A stretch of 13,315 nt of DNA, taken from contig JANQQO010000279.1 of NCBI GenBank assembly GCA_028289305.1, positions 1 through 13,315 of the forward strand, written 5' to 3'. How positions within the stretch are numbered: the first letter of the stretch is position 1; each line of letters opens with the position of its first letter. The stretch is from Rickettsiales bacterium. Its GTDB lineage: Bacteria; Pseudomonadota; Alphaproteobacteria; Rickettsiales; JANQQO01. A model generated the notes under the pieces. That model made no database searches. It was not told where the DNA came from and saw only the letters and a program-made list of their open reading frames with translations. This document shows, piece after piece, positions 12,570 through 13,315 of the stretch. The position numbers and the translations under genes were made by a program.

Positions 12570-13315
12570 ATGGCTGGATTTTCTTCCCCGTTTCTGCAGG
12601 CAATGCAGGAACGGGCATTTTTACATCAATGTACCGATGAAGCGGCATTGGATACAGCGCTGCAGAAGGGCCCTGTGGTGGCGTATATCGGCTTTGACTG
12701 TACGGCACGCTCGCTGCATGTGGGCAGTTTGGTGCAAATTATGATGCTGCGCTGGCTGCAAAAAACAGGGCATAAGCCGCTGGTGTTGCTCGGCGGTGGT
12801 ACGAGCAAGGTGGGAGATCCTTCAGGCAAGGATGAATCGCGGCAATTGCTGGGGGATGACGATATTGCAGCGAATATGGCGGGGATTCAGCAGATATTCT
12901 CGGTGTTCCTTGATTTTGAAGAGGCGTTTGATGCGGGAAATACGGCGGCGGTGTTGGTGAATAATGCCGAGTGGCTGGAGGGCTTAAATTATATCGATTT
13001 CCTGCGCGATTATGGGAGGCATTTCTCGGTGAATCGCATGCTGAGCTTTGATAGCGTGAAATTGCGACTGGATCGCGAGCATCACTTAAGCTTTCTAGAA
13101 TTTAATTATATGATTTTGCAGGCCTATGATTTCGTTGAGCTGTTTAACCGCTATGGCTGTACGCTGCAGATGGGCGGCAGCGATCAGTGGGGCAATATCG
13201 TCAACGGGGTGGAACTAGGGCGGCGTATGGAAAAAGGGGCGCTATTTGGCCTGACAACACCGCTGATTACTACCGCTAGTGGTGCGAAGATGGGAAAAAC
13301 GGCGCAGGGCGCGGT
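12570..13315 (+). CDS. tyrS: Tyrosyl-tRNA synthetase, N-terminal part (cut by the right edge)
   Basis: The frame runs from an ATG at 12570 to the right edge, 248 codons. It encodes the class I catalytic domain of bacterial TyrRS: AYIGFDCTARSLHVGSL (residues 38-54) with the HIGH-equivalent HVGS at 50-53, GGGTSKVGDPSGKDESRQLL in the CP-adjacent region, NYIDFLRDYGRHFSVNRML, the tyrosine and tRNA-specificity segment FNYMILQAYDF...GGSDQWGNI, and the KMSKS-type loop as KMGKT (240-244). The start MAGFSSPFLQAMQERAFLHQCTD matches alphaproteobacterial TyrRS N-termini. The anticodon-binding C-terminal part is outside the window. Confidence 0.97.
   Translation, partial: MAGFSSPFLQAMQERAFLHQCTDEAALDTALQKGPVVAYIGFDCTARSLHVGSLVQIMMLRWLQKTGHKPLVLLGGGTSKVGDPSGKDESRQLLGDDDIAANMAGIQQIFSVFLDFEEAFDAGNTAAVLVNNAEWLEGLNYIDFLRDYGRHFSVNRMLSFDSVKLRLDREHHLSFLEFNYMILQAYDFVELFNRYGCTLQMGGSDQWGNIVNGVELGRRMEKGALFGLTTPLITTASGAKMGKTAQGA

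Noticed and set aside
12370..12829. Minus-strand open frames over the start of tyrS
   Set aside because: The plus-strand TyrRS is unmistakable, and the minus-strand frames show no family features.

Overview
The window looks like chromosomal DNA of an alphaproteobacterium of middling GC content, probably from a deep-branching group such as the relatives of Micavibrio, Holosporales or Rickettsiales. That placement is an inference. It rests on an anmK/tyrS divergent pair, a COG2945-type hydrolase, an ISC operon carrying a second cysteine desulfurase, a CysE with an AYGT plus coiled-coil tail, and TTAA-N7-TTAA (CtrA-type) boxes. No mobile element, tRNA, rRNA or CRISPR array was seen.

Left third (1-3231, minus strand): two tandem paralogous RTX proteins made almost wholly of Asp/Gly-rich calcium-binding nonapeptides. 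The upstream copy (3231-1378) is complete and ends in a type I secretion-like C-terminus. The downstream copy (1177 to beyond the left edge) is cut by the window. Each is preceded by a related AT-rich block holding a perfect TTAA-N7-TTAA box, which suggests shared control by the cell-cycle regulator CtrA.

Middle (3414-10499, minus strand): one tightly packed nine-gene operon for cysteine supply and iron-sulfur cluster assembly, in the order cysE, iscR, a second cysteine desulfurase, iscS, iscU, iscA, hscB, hscA, fdx. Gene junctions are 4-, 1- and 8-bp overlaps or gaps of 2 to 29 bp. CysE makes O-acetylserine for cysteine synthesis, IscS strips sulfur from cysteine and passes it to the IscU scaffold, HscA/HscB release the cluster, IscA is a carrier, Fdx supplies electrons, and IscR senses cluster status. 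A TTGACT-17-TACAAC promoter lies ahead of cysE and is covered by a sequence close to the type 1 IscR operator, so the whole operon, cysE included, is probably under IscR feedback.

Right third (10500-13315): a 248-bp divergent intergenic region, an alpha/beta hydrolase on the plus strand, anmK (peptidoglycan recycling) converging on it with a 50-bp overlap of coding ends, and the 5' part of tyrS, divergent from anmK and running off the right edge.
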